Shown here: one piece after another, positions 33,476 through 46,300 of the stretch | Layout: the number at the start of each line of letters is the position of its first letter | How positions within the stretch are numbered: position 1 is the first letter of the stretch | Origin: Colletotrichum lupini | Lineage: Eukaryota; Ascomycota; Sordariomycetes; Glomerellales; Glomerellaceae | Assembly: GCF_023278565.1 (NCBI RefSeq) | Contig: NC_064674.1 | Coordinates: 1 to 64,000 of the forward strand | DNA length: 64,000 nucleotides | Direction: 5' to 3' | Notes under the pieces: generated by a model | The model's database searches: none | The model's input: only the letters and a program-made list of their open reading frames with translations | Told to the model about the DNA's origin: nothing | Program-made: the position numbers and the translations under genes

Positions 33476-36399
33476 CTAATTAGTAATTAAATTCTACTAT
33501 TATAGATTAGTAAGGCATTTCGCTACGTAAAAAAGACGACCTCTTAATACTATATAGGATAGGAAATTCGTACTAATTAACTTTACGGAAGTAAATAAAA
33601 AAGGAGGCGATTTTTAAATACCGTACGGAATTAAGTAATCGTAGCCCTTTATTACTTACGAAAGGTCGACGTTTATTATATTAAATTACGTTAATTAATA
33701 AAACCGCTTAAGTAACTAGCCTTTTACTATTACCCTAAGTAGCTTTTTTATTAAACGACTTTTCCGTAACCGGCCCGTAATTAGAAATTAAGTAATTAAA
33801 TTAATAAAAAAAAATACTTACGTAACGACTACTTACCTAATTAATTAGTATAATAAACGAGTTTAATAATACGGTATAAAAGAGTATTACGTAATTAAAA
33901 AAGGGGATCTCTAAACGTAAATATTCTTATTTAGTAATAAAAGTAACCCTATAGGAGTTATTAAGCTAAGAGATTTATAGTATATAGAAAAGTTTATTAT
34001 TACGAGGATCTTATAAATATAACTTTAAGCCCATAATTTAAACAACCTCCTTATAGCTCCCTTAACTACCCCCCGGGTATTACTTAGAAATATAATATAG
34101 GGGATAGTTTAATAAAAGAGGAGGGGATTTAGAGGTCTTAATAATATCGAGTTAAAAGTATTATAAATCTCGGAGATTAACTTAAAAAAAAGGCGGCTAT
34201 TTTAAAATAGTCCTATAACTTTTTATTAGAGTTATTATTAACTTAAAAAAAGGCTAAAAAGACGAGGATTTAAAAAGAAAAGAAAAAAATCTTTTAGAGG
34301 GCTACTAAAGGGGGTTTTTTCATACTAGCTCTTAATACGAGATTACTAATTTTAAAAAATTAACTAAGTAATAAAAAGGATTATTAATAAGTAATAATTA
34401 CCTAACTATAATTAAGTTATAAAAAAGACTACTTAAAAAATATAAAATAGGGTATTAAGAGGCCGTAAAAAATAAGATTTTTAAAGTATTTAACCCTACT
34501 ACGTATAAGCAATAAGTAGGTATTTTTAGTAAGTTTTTAAAATTTATAATTTTATAAGAAAGAGGGCTTAATTTTATTAACTATACTTAACGGCCTATAT
34601 AGTTCTTAATAGCTTATATAGCTCTTTTATAAACTACTTAGTATCTATTTTTAACTATTTTTATAAAATACTACCCTAAAAGAGGTAGGTTAAAGAAGGA
34701 AGCTATTTAGAAATTATAAAGAGTACGAGGCTTAAGAGGCTAGAAGTATATAGGATAGCGGAAATTAATAATTAATAAAAATCCCGAGACTAATTACTAT
34801 ATCTTTTTATAGTAATATAAACGTCTATTACTATTATTATAAAAAGGAATTATTAAAACTTATTTTTTTATATTAGATAAAAAAGAGGATCTTAGTAAGT
34901 ACGATAGTTAGCGATCTAAAAGGGTAGTAGTAATTATTAAAAATAGTAAAAACGAGAGTAGTAGCGAGATAGCGAGAGGAAGTGGGAATTTCCTAGATCT
35001 TAATAAATTCGTTAGGTAATAAAAGTACGGATTTACTATAACTAGCGCGCAGATTAAATATATTTTTATTAACATTAAATATACTAGCGATTACTAATAT
35101 AAGTATAAGCTAGAGTATAACCCTTAGCGAGTTAAAGTAAAAAAAAAGAGGATAAAACCCGATTTTAAATAAAATCCTAATCCCTTATAAGTAAGTAAAT
35201 ATTAACCCGGACTATTAGAGGACGTAGATATATAGAATTACGGATTAGCTTAATGGTAAGTAAATTAACGTAGTATTAATCTATTTAACTAAGGTTTATA
35301 AGAAAAAGGGGCTATAGGGGTAACCCCTATTTTACGAAATCGTAGACGACCTTAGCTACTAATTAAACGAATAGTTCGCGAGCGTAAGCTTAGGAATTAT
35401 AAAAATAGTTAATAAATTCCTCTATAGGCGAGGGGTATTATTAGCGTAATTATAATTATAAAAGCTATATAAAATATTAGTAGCAATAATTATAAAAGAG
35501 GAATTCGTACTATAGGACTAGGTATAAGTTAATAGAGCGTATAATCGCTTTAACGAATTTAGAAAAAGGGTAAACGACCTAGATTTCCTCCCTATAATTA
35601 CTAACGGAAATCTATCGTTATAAAAGGATATACCGGGGTAAAATATAGTACTAGAAGTATAATAATCGATAATTCTATTTATTTCGATTTATAACTTATT
35701 ACCGCTATTAATACGAAATTCGGCGCCGATTAGTTAATAAAAAAGGAAGTAGACGACCCGAAGTTATTAATAGTATATAGCGACGTAGGGATTGTATATA
35801 AATACTAAAAATTTAGTAATAAATACGAGGTAATTTATAAACTTTAAAAAGATCTTCTTAAAAGAGAAATTATATTCTAGGGGGAAGTATAAGGTTTTAT
35901 AAGAAACCCTAACGATATTTTATAATTATTATAAAAAAGTTAGAATTAGGGAATATTAGTACTATTTAGTAATTAATATTATACTCGTAAATAAAGCCTC
36001 TAATTATTATTACGAAGCGGTACGTAATCTTAATTAAAACGACTTTTTTAGTATAATTAATATAATCCGAAGCCGCTTCGAGACTTATAATAAGAACCTA
36101 GAGCTCCTATCTAAGCTACGAGCGATTTTTTTATATTTATAGCTAGGATAATAAAAAGTAAATCGTAAGTAGAGATCCTTAAAGAGCTTATTAATCGAAT
36201 TAATAAGCTAGCGAAAACTTAGCTAAATAAGGGGATAAATAAGTAGAAAGTCGGATATTTTTATACCGTAGTTTAGTATATATTAGAGGTAAAAATAACC
36301 CTATACTAAGTACCTAAAAACTACGAAACGCTCTACTTAAAGCTAAGATCTAGTTTTAATATTAAAATAAGAATACCGTACTAAACCTATTTCTAAGTA

Positions 36400-39300
36400 T
36401 ATAACGGCCCTTATTAGTAATATTAAGTCGATCGAACGTATAATAAAAAAGGAAAAGAGGCTAAATACGGTAATTATTAATAAGGAGGCCTAGATTTATT
36501 AAATAGGTAGAGATTTAATTTATAAGTAGGGTAATAAAAGAGGTAATATTATATTTATAAAAAGGATAGATATTAGTTAAGTAATTACTTTAAAAAAGAG
36601 CGTATTAAATTATATAAATAATATAAAAAGTCGAGGGTAGTAAATAATAAAACTAGCCCTCGTTAGTTTAACTAATTCTTTATTATATATAAGAGTAGAT
36701 CCGGGGGTACGGAACTTAGTAATAGTAGCTAAAGTAGCGGCTTAAAATATATACCCCTTATAAGAGATTCGGAAGATAAGGAAGATCTTACTTTCTATAT
36801 TAACGAATTAGATTATAATAAAATTAATAATATTAACTACTCTTTTTTTACCTCGTTAGTTTCTAAAGGATATATAAGGCTAAACGAATAGAGGGTAATA
36901 AAAGCTCTTAATAAGTAAGCTTTTATTTACGGATAATAAGGGAAGGTCCCTTAGATAACGGATATAGAGGCGGCTAAAAGGGCAAATTTAATAAGACTAA
37001 AGCCTATTTTCTTAATAATTAAAAAGAAGACGCTATTTTTTTTAATATTTAAAAAAAAAGAACATAGTACTAAGTAAATCTAAGGGTAACTAGAGGGGTC
37101 CTTTTTATACTACTTAGATCCCTTAAATACTAAGCTCGTATAGGTATTTTATATAAGTAAAAGGTACGGCCTAAATAATTTTTATAGGATTATCTTAGAT
37201 ACTAGGGTATTATAATAGTTAACTAGAGGAAAAGGGTAATTCTAAGCGTTATAAAAGATCGTATTAGTAACGCTTAATATATTAATAGCGGGTATTATGA
37301 GGATTAGTTTTAGCCTAAGTAAAGAAATCGTCGCCCTAAGTATAATAAAAGTAGAGACGTACTTCGGAACGATAACTTTCTATATTTTACTTATCAATAC
37401 CCTATTTCTCTTATATTTTAAAAATATAAATCGATTAGGTATTATATTTAATAATATAAGGAATAGAATCTCTAGTAGTAAGTATTTTAAAATAGTTAAA
37501 CGACAATAGGGGTATACGTTTATAAAGCTTACTAATAATACGAAGTTAATTAATTACTTAACGGAAAGTAAGCTTAGAAAACTATACTAAAAATTCGGGT
37601 ACCCGTCGGTTATAAGGCTATATAACCTCCTAAAGTAATTAAATAATAATAATATTAAAATAGGGGCGTTAGAGTAGTTAATAAAAGTATATTACTAATA
37701 CTAAATAAATGCGCAGAGCTTACGTAAATTTAAGTTTAAATTACGTAATAAGCTTAACTTTAATTAGGAAATCGTTATTAATATTTTTTATTTAAATAGT
37801 TAGCTAGTACTATATATAATCGACGTAGCTATATCTTTCTAAGTAGGGTAATTCCTCTAGGATTTATAAATAAAAATAGTATAGGTAGCCCTACGAAAAA
37901 GCTAGATTAATATATATTAGGGATTATTAAATAGTATTAGAACCGACGCTAGTACTAGCTTTAAGTTAGTAGAATTTAGGGATAATATAACGGCTTATAG
38001 TATATAGCTAAAAGTCGTACCCGTTAAAGCGTATTATAGTATTAGAAAGGTAAAAAGGGTATATTAGTAATTAAAAAGGGCGTTTAGAATTATTAAAGAG
38101 GAAAATCCGGATTTTATTAATAATAAATGCCTCTAGATAGTACTTAAATACTATAACGATATTATAGGGCCTAACGGATTTATATTAACGCTATTAGTAT
38201 TTAAAATATATTTAAAAACGACCTTAGCCTTATTATTATTACTAAGTATAAGCTAATAAGCCTAAGTAGTTAAAAAAGTAATATGGGCACTACGCGAGGT
38301 AAGTATAAAAAAGTAAGTTAAGAAAGTAATTATTATACGTAATAAGCTTAATATAGGGGGTAATTTAAATATGTTACTAAATTCGGATATATAAGTATAG
38401 TACGAAATTACTTAATAATAGGCTGGGCTATATAAGTTAATTTTTATTAACGAGCGCTCTTATATAGTTATAAGAGATCGCGACTAGTTACTTAAAGTAT
38501 TAATTATAGAAGTTAGACCGTATTATATAGATTTTAATAAGGTAATTTCTAATTTATAAAAAGAAGAAGAGCTAGGGGAAACTATATAACCCGTAGTAGA
38601 GGTATAGGAAATTATCTTTAACAAAATCGTTATAGTAGTACTAATAAACGACGAGGAAGAGGAAATTACTAAAAGAGTACTAATATTACTAGCGAGACGT
38701 TACGGAAGACTATAATAATAAGCCCTAACGTAGTAATTTATTATTAATAACGAGGTAATTAATACTTTTTATATAATAAAAAAGAAAGCCGATTTCGAGC
38801 TAGTAGTTAAATTACGTAAAAAAGGCGTAATTATAACTACTAAAAAGCCGTATAAGGGATTAGATCTTATTAAAATGAATACTCTTCGCAATCGAGGGGT
38901 CTATCGATTTATCCTATATAACCTAAAAAAATATATAAACCTCTATATATTTAAATTATAAATAGTTTATAAGATTAAAGAGAAAGGAATACCCTAGTTA
39001 TATAAGAAGTTTAAATACGTAATTTAGGGGTATAGTAACGTTAAAAAAGCGACGCTACTTATATAATTACTTATTATATAGCGCTATAGCTAACGATTAA
39101 TAATAGTATTAATAATATTACTACGGAAGAAGGGATACGAGATTTAGAGCCGTAATATTACCTAGGCCTATACCTAATTAGTTATAGGGCTTATAAAAAA
39201 AATCCTAGCCTATTTACTAAAAGAAATAGCTAGTAAGTACCTAGAAGGTACGATTATTAAAGTACTTAAATTACTATATAGGCTCGCAAAATCGGGTACT

Positions 39301-40400
39301 TATTAGTAGGCTATTTATTACGATTTTTATATTAATTAATTATTAATAATTACCTCTATACACGACCCGTAATTACTAGTCGCGGAGTATAAAAATAACT
39401 AATTTAGGATCGTTAGAATATAGACTAACGATATATTAAGCTTATTTAATATTAACTTTATAAAAAAGGAGAATAAGGAGTTTTAAAAAGCGGGCTTCGT
39501 AATAAAGCTAAAAGAGGTCCTTATAATAAATACCCCCCTAGTATTTAATAGCGGGATTTTTATAATTAAAAAGGAAACCGTCGTTTTTTAATAAAAGGGG
39601 TAGGGTAAGAAGATTAACCTCGTTAATCTAAATATAACTAACGTTAAGAAGTAGTATAAGGCTAAGCTTATGCGAGAGGTATATATTATAAATATTTATT
39701 AATTTAAAATAATTTTTAATTATGCTAAGGTAATATAGGCTATAAATTTAACTAAACGAGACATTAAGGTATTTAATAAGCGGCTTAAGTAGTAAAAAAT
39801 AAATCTTAATCGAGGTCTTATTTATTACCTAATCGACTTTATAATTAGTAAGCTCTACGTCTTTATTAATAGGTTATTTACGAATAATAATAACTTTATT
39901 TTATAATTAGGGTATATTATTATTTTAGTTAATAAGAGTATAAGCAAGAGCGAATTTATTATATATAATAATATAATTTATTATTTGTTAACTAAAAGTA
40001 AGTGGGTAATAAGAAGTATATTAGTATTAGAGGTTTATAATATAATTAACGGCGTTAACCTCTCTTATATAATTTTAATAACGCTAAGGAAGATTATTAA
40101 TTAAATTAGCTTTTTACTTATTCTAACGGTTATTTATACCGATTCTTACTCGCTATATAAATACCTTATTAAATTAGGAACGACAAAAGAAAAGAGGCTT
40201 ATGATCGATATTATAGCCCTTAGGTAATTATATAAAAAGTACAAGATACTCGAGATTCGTTAGATTAATAATAAAAATAACCTCGTAAATACTTTTATAA
40301 AAATAGTACTAAATAAGGGATTAGAGTAATTCGTAAGTAGTAGAAAAGTTATTATACGAATAGAAGGATAGGTTATATAAAAAGAGTAGAGAAAAGGGGG
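36400..40400 (+). pseudogene. Copia polyprotein relic (protease, integrase, reverse transcriptase, RNase H)
   Basis: The protease site survives as LDT followed by a mutated Gly at 37195-37206; the other copy still has LDTGAS. The longest remaining open piece, 37297-37509 (70 codons), is the end of the protease domain leading to the pre-integrase region. Integrase-type sequence with aromatic and Cys-derived positions follows at about 37560-38300, reverse transcriptase at about 39080-40050, and RNase H at 40135-40375, where YTDSYSLYKYL marks the catalytic Asp. These are recognisable through numerous TAG/TAA stops replacing Gln and Trp codons. No active protein is possible. A gag region occupies about 33900-36400. 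Confidence 0.85.
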
Positions 40401-40487
40401 AAAAAGAGACGACTTAGTAAACGGGCCCGAGGTCGAATTATACCTCTAACTATAGCGGTTAAATCGATAAAAAAAAGAGAAAGTTAG

Positions 40488-40692
40488 TATTAAATTAGAA
40501 GTTTAATTCGATTACGGCATATAACCGACTATATAGGGGCTAATTAAGGGCCTTATTTATAATTATCGTAGCTAGCTTAACCTATAGTTAGAACCTCCTT
40601 TTTATACTTACTACGCAAATATTTATATAATTTAATTAATCTCTATATTAACTACGGTTCGAACTAACTACCCTATAATAGGGATACTAATA
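40488..40692 (+). repeat. 3' LTR of nested copia element
   Basis: A 205-bp LTR that starts TATTAAATTAG and ends GGATACTAATA, heavily mutated at CpA/TpG positions relative to the solo LTR at 11149. It is followed by target duplication GTGAG. Confidence 0.9.
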
Positions 40693-40697
40693 GTGAG

Positions 40698-42184
40698 GTT
40701 TAATTAATAATTAGCGGCCTTATGCCCTTTTTAATTATATTTATAATATATAATACTTAAGTAGTTATTAATAAGGTACTCGGTTTTATTATAATTATAG
40801 TATTATTAATACTACTCTTACGGTTATAGGTAATCCTTTATAATATAGCTAGTTTTTTTATAATTATAATACGTAATATTTTTATTAAACGAGTTATAGC
40901 ATATTCTTTACGTATTTAACTTATTAATACTTTAGTATTTTCTTATTAACTTATTTAAGTTTAAGTTAGAATATTACTTAAGGGATATTTATAAGCTTTT
41001 TATTAATAGTAAGGATTATTTAATATATCTTATTAGTAATATTAGTTATAAATAAGTTTATAGAAATTTTATTTATAATATTATTACGAGGTATAGTTCG
41101 GGCCGTAGTTTATTTATTAATATAAAAATCTTTTATTTTTTTATTAGAATATATTTTAGTTCTATCTTAAGCTTATTAATATAGCTAACGAACTTATTAA
41201 TTTTCTCTTTTTAGTTTTATAAAGTACTATTTAGTTATATATTCGCTATTATTCCTTAGCTAGTAGGATTAAATAGGTTATTTTATAAAAAGGTCTTTAG
41301 TTCTTTTTATATAACCTAGTCTATTATAAACCCAAGGGTCCTTTAATAATTAAAAATATAGTATATTTAAGAGGTTTTTATATTACTACTTAAGTAGCTA
41401 ATTATATATATTATTTTATTATAATCTATTTTTATTTATTAAGCTTATAAGTCGAAGTAATAATAATAAGTAAAGAAAAAGCTTTATAAATCCCGTACTA
41501 ATTTATTAATATATAATAAGTTAAGGAGGGATAGTATTTTAAATATAAATATTCTACTTATAGTACTTATTTAAGTTAAGAGAGAGTTAGTAAATAGGGG
41601 TTTAAGTAATACGAACTCGTCGCTTTATTATTACTTAAATAGCGCTTTAAATACGGCTTTATTTATTAAACTATCCTTAGTCCGGGGGTTTATATTTTTA
41701 TTTATATTAAAACTAACGTCTGAGGCTATTATAACTAAGATTATAGCCCTTAGCGCGGGGGCTAGGCTATTTAAAGAGCTTTATAAGTATTTTAAATTTA
41801 CTCGTTTTTTATATAAGCGCTCTTTATATATTATAATAAGGATTTCTTTTTTAATTATCGTTCTTATTTTTATAGTTTTACTAACTTATTACTTATTATT
41901 TAGTTTAAATACTAGCGAATAAGGGTAAAAGGTTTATTATTTTATTTAAAATTTATTAATATTCTTAATAATACGGTCCTTTTATATTATTATTATATTA
42001 TTCGTTTTATTTCGCTTCGTTCTTATATTATTTATTAAAAAAAAAGTAATTTTAAGGGGTTTAATAAAAAAAAGTCGTTTTTTTATTATTATTATAGCAC
42101 TAACTACGCTCTTTTATTATATCTTATTTTTATTAATATTTTAAGTTCTTAACTTAGTCCTTTTTATAAATAAAGATTTTAAAT
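40698..42184 (-). pseudogene. Gypsy 5' internal region (gag) relic
   Basis: This is the part of the gypsy element between its 5' LTR and the copia insertion. By position it should encode gag on the minus strand. It is saturated with RIP mutations and no motif is legible; the assignment rests on element structure only. Confidence 0.55.
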
Positions 42185-42393
42185 TATTAATAAGTATATA
42201 ATGTAAAAAAAAAGCTTATAGAGGCTAATTTTTATTAAGGTTTAAAAAATAAATTATTAAAATTTACCCTTCCCTCGAGGTATATTACTAGCGCTCTATA
42301 TATACCTAAGCTACTCCTTTATTACTTAGTCCCCCTCTTTATACCCCCTGAGCTATCCCTTAACTGACGAGGCCTAACTAGCGAGGCCTGATA
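42185..42393 (-). repeat. 5' LTR of the complete gypsy element
   Basis: A 209-bp LTR with outer end GAGGCCTGATA followed by ATATG. Its outer 110 bases keep more CG and CT context (GAGGCCTAACTAGCGAGG) than the 27.6-kb copy, indicating weaker mutation at this edge. Confidence 0.88.
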
Positions 42394-42398
42394 ATATG

Positions 42399-43185
42399 GG
42401 CTTACCCATTCGTCGGGCCCAAATGGTGGAAGCGTTATTGAGTGGCTTGGAGCCCGTCGAGAAGTAAGAGTGATGTATAATTTCTCGTGACCATGTCCCG
42501 CGACGGGCTTTAGACTGAGATGATTTTAAAGAATTGGTTCAATAGCCGAGGATAATTTCTTAGTCGTCAATTTTAATTACGAGTAGACTAGAAGACGGAT
42601 GAACCCTATGCGTAAACTACCGTCTTCCCCCGAGACTACAAGGTGCCTTCAACAAGATGATGTAACCATAGAGTCTGTGAGACTCAGAAAGTCTCCATAA
42701 CATGCCGCTCGAGTCTCATATTTACAAAGCGCATTACTCGGGCAGCAAAATTCGAGCCGCCCTCATGGTGATAAGGTAACAGATTGACGTGTGTGTTTTG
42801 AGTCTGGCTGACCACGACGAGAAGGTGGAGAAGAGTTAGGTAAAACGAGAACATATAACTCTGTGACAGGCGTTAGAAGGTGTAGAAAGACGTAGTCTGC
42901 TATCCGGACTCTCGTCCTACTAACATAGCATTATTGCGCGCATTTGACTTGAGCCCACACTCTCTTCTTGGGGTAAGAATCCTTCTAGACAGGACAAGAC
43001 CAAGTTAACTAACGAGATCGGCAGGATCTCCGCCGCCTATACATATATCAATCAATAGGGCGACTTATAGTAGAATAGAGGGCGTTGAATTTAGGTTTGC
43101 TCCGCTTATCTCGACCGCCTCTCGTTTCTTGCTATCTCCACTATGGTAACTCGATCCAGTCCGGTAACTTACGAAGTAAGCGAGC
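42399..43185. other. Balanced-composition stretch, no gene seen
   Basis: The sequence resumes as balanced DNA directly after the gypsy target duplication and was contiguous with 27607 before insertion. No frame above 60 codons with protein-like character is visible. Confidence 0.5.
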
Positions 43186-43310
43186 ACTAACTATCTCACT
43201 CGTCCTACCTATCTCACTTACTCCGCCCGTCTTACTCACTCCACCTGTCTCACTCACTCCCCGCTTTATTTGTCTCACTCACTACACTAATCCGTACTAT
43301 CTTACTCACG
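43185..43310. repeat. Imperfect pyrimidine-rich tandem repeat
   Basis: Six or so units of roughly 17-20 bp built on CTATCTCACTCxxCC (CTCACTCGTCC, CTCACTTACTCC, CTTACTCACTCC, CTCACTCACTCC and so on). In the frame 43085-43336 they would encode repeats of the type SLTPPV, but the frame has no other support and is probably an incidental reading of the repeat. Confidence 0.6.
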
Positions 43311-43349
43311 TCACCCGCCCTATATTCTTTCAATAATAGAAGCCCCAAC

Positions 43350-46300
43350 TCTGTATTCGGCATCGTCGTCGTTATACTTCTTATATATCTCTACTACTTA
43401 TTATAGATCCACGCTTTAGCACCGCATTAATATCGATTTGAAGCGCGCCGTCGGATTTATCTTCTTTAGAGCCCTAAGTGATGATGAGAGCACAGGCTGT
43501 GGGGAGACTCCTGCCCCCCCTTTGCTCCACTTGGACAGAAGCGACTCTATCGGTATTACTGCCTGTTCTAATTATATTGTGGAGCAGCTTATTACCATGA
43601 TTCCATAAGCGTGGATTAAGAAGGTTGGCAAGGAAACCGGAGTTGCTATTAATACTTAGCCGCTGCCGACAATAGTATGTTTGAGCGTCAACGGTTCTTT
43701 ATATATAGAATGAATCGTGTGGTTTTGATGCTGGGGGCCTATTATCTTGGAACGATGCTACTAACTATAGAGAGAACCCGGGAGAAAGCAGTAGAAGAGC
43801 TTTCGAAAAGAAGAGCTCGATCGTAATAGAATCTGATGGTGTTAGAAGGAAGACCGGAAGGGGCTGATAAGGTGGCGCAGGGAAGCTAGGCCATCTGTCT
43901 AACGAGTTATGGTTTTAATCTTTGTAGTGTGTTTAACAATATTAGCGCAACCGTATATATCATTGGACTACTTATGCAAGGCGTAGGTATAGGAGAAGAG
44001 AGGAAAATGAGAGAGAGAAGACTACATCCTTTCTGTATCCAAGCTCATCGTCGTCGCTTTTAGGACGTCACCAAGGTCAAACCTATTCTCGTGACAGAAT
44101 AGCAATAAATAGGTATATTATGGCCGGCGAGTCTATCGAATCAAATATGTATGGCTCCGCAATCCTTAATAGCGTTTCGTCGCTTTTACTTATATTCTTA
44201 CTGCCAAGACTCAATATGATGTAAGAAGCTCAACGTTACAGGCTGTTTTCCTGAAACACGAAATCTAGGCGATATCGCCAATGCCGATATGATAGCAGAG
44301 AAGATTAAACCGAAAGACTTGACGAATGGAGCACTTCGTGACAACAAGTTCTGCGTTCCCTCGAATTTAACGATGCCGACATTAAGGCGCCCCAGACTAA
44401 CGTAGAGGAGAAACTTTAAGAGATGGACTTCGGACTGGCCAATATTAATGAGCTTGTAACCTTCGTGGGTGGTAGCGGAGGAGATAGAGGCGAAGACGAA
44501 GAGCCCTGGATAAGCGACTGGGAAGCCGGTCAAGGTAAGCTCAGGAGTTAGTATAACAGGACCTTTGCAAACTAGATCGGGTGCGTGAGCGATAATAATG
44601 GCGCAGTGGACATGGACTAGATAGACAAGCCGGACGTCTCCTGGTAGTAAAAGTAGCATCCTTGGAAAATGGCTAGGGATGGTATGGGTGGCGGACTAAA
44701 TGCCGATGTCTTGTAGTCTGGTGATACATACAATCCGCTTCTTTCGTCTTTGAACGAGCCAGATACTCCCTCAGCCACGGCTCATTTAGTCGACGGTATT
44801 GACAATGACGGATTTATTCCTAGTGGCAGTTATCCCGCGAGCCTCGAGTTCCAGAAAGAGTAGCGAGACATTGTGGAGGGCTCGCAGCGCGCAACGAACA
44901 GCTCTACTACAGGCAGCGCTCCGCTACCGAATGACAATATTAACGGTAACTAAGGTGCGTAGTGCCCAGGATTCTAACAGCATAAGAAGGAGCTGATACA
45001 AGGCCTTAGAAGGGATAGGGAAGAAAGGCTAAGGACAGGCGACTGAGTTGATGAGTGGGAGGAGGCTACCGATCGATGCAAGGTTGTGCAGTTTGAGTAG
45101 ATATAGAATAAGATTAGGAGCGAAGCGTGGGGGACTGTGAGGAGAAGAAGAACGAAGAGTCTTTCTAATGCTAACGAGGGTTATTGAGAGACGTGGTCCA
45201 TGTATCATTGCTTGAAGGGCGTAATTCGAAGGTGTATAAAGCAGAAGGATTGATTAGCTACGTGACTATCCTCTATAAACTGTAAACTACCCGATCTTCT
45301 TATGCTTCGGACGTCCGTTAGCAGCGACCCCTGTGTTCTCGGCGACAAGTCTGGCCTTGTTGTCATGATCAAAGTCATTATACGAGTCAGACTGACCTTC
45401 GCTTATTACTATAAGCTCGAGGTCCACGGCGACGAATATAGCTTTAGTCTCGATTGTCTGATGAAGGCAAGGCCCCTAATGAGCCAACAATTCATTGAGA
45501 CGCGTCCCAACTGTGTTAGCATGGGTTTTATGTCATGCGACTAATAACGAAAGAGGAGAGGGAGACATCGTCGGAGCCCTTGTGTATTTGATACCGCAAG
45601 GAGAACGTTTTGAGGATCGGCCGGATGGTATCGTGCATAATATAGATCTCGTGTGGGATGAGTTGTTAATTTGCTCGAGAACTGCTCGGTAACCGTGCGA
45701 AGGGGTGCGGATAAAGGAGAAGGGGAGTCGATGCTAGGCTGCTGCTGCTATTATGATGAAGGAGGTTGTTGATGGGATGGACCTGAGCGGTTAAGGATAC
45801 CGCTGTCATGGCTATGACCACAGATTTAGCTTCCTGGACAAGAAAGTGGAATAGGATGATATATACACGTGCCAGCACCAGACTGATGCTAGGATAAAGC
45901 AGGCTGCTAATAAGAGGGACTTATCGGATGGCCATGTGAGTTTGGCATTAATGCTGTGTCCAATCTTGTTAGCGTCGAGTAGGGACAGAACCGAACAAGA
46001 GTAGTATACTTTATACAAGGCCCTTGGTGTATTGCTATTGATCATTACTTGGGCCTGAATTATAAGGGCTAGGCCTTCTTGCTAATTATACAAATGCGTC
46101 GAGGGAGTACAGCCTTGTTAGAGGTTTTCAGGTTGTATATTTCGAGGAGAATGCCAAGGAAGTACGCATGCTAGGGCACATGCGGTTCTAAAGGCTGCTC
46201 TGGCCAGCGGTAGTACCACTACCACCGCCACTAGCAGCGGCACCCCGCTGATCGCTATAGGCTATAATCTCGCTATTACTAAGGCGGAGAAGAGCTATAT

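Larger units (their letters stand above)
33271..40692 (+). mobile_element. Complete Ty1/copia LTR retrotransposon nested in the gypsy element
   Basis: The element is 7,422 bp with LTRs at 33271-33475 and 40488-40692 (205 bp each). Flanking pentamers are GTAAG (33266-33270) and GTGAG (40693-40697), a target duplication in which one copy lost its TG by RIP. Domain order in the plus direction is gag, protease, integrase, reverse transcriptase, RNase H, which is diagnostic of copia rather than gypsy. The polypurine tract AAAAAAAAGAGAAAG (40469-40483) lies four bases before the 3' LTR. The insertion lies inside the gypsy element in opposite orientation, so it is the younger of the two. All frames carry RIP-type stops. 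Confidence 0.93.
27613..42393 (-). mobile_element. Complete Ty3/gypsy LTR retrotransposon with nested copia insertion
   Basis: Two 209-bp LTRs in the same orientation, 27613-27821 and 42185-42393, are bounded by a perfect 5-bp target duplication ATATG at 27608-27612 and 42394-42398. Subtracting the nested copia element (33271-40692 plus its 5-bp duplication) leaves about 7.35 kb, a usual gypsy length. Coding direction is minus: the reverse-transcriptase active-site segment lies at 32130-32107 and the purine tract lies beside the 27.8-kb LTR. CpA and TpG are almost absent, so the element is saturated with RIP mutations and carries stops throughout. It is the same family as the LTR-bearing fragments at 7735-8927 and 15811-16005. 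Confidence 0.92.

Noticed and set aside
27640..42400. AT-rich block as a centromere or mitochondrial insertion
   Set aside because: LTR boundaries, target duplications and reverse transcriptase motifs show it is two nested RIP-mutated retrotransposons.
44198..44659. Minus-strand 153-codon open frame
   Set aside because: Hydrophobic translation without a family, opposite plus-strand sequence with charged protein-like character; probably a shadow.
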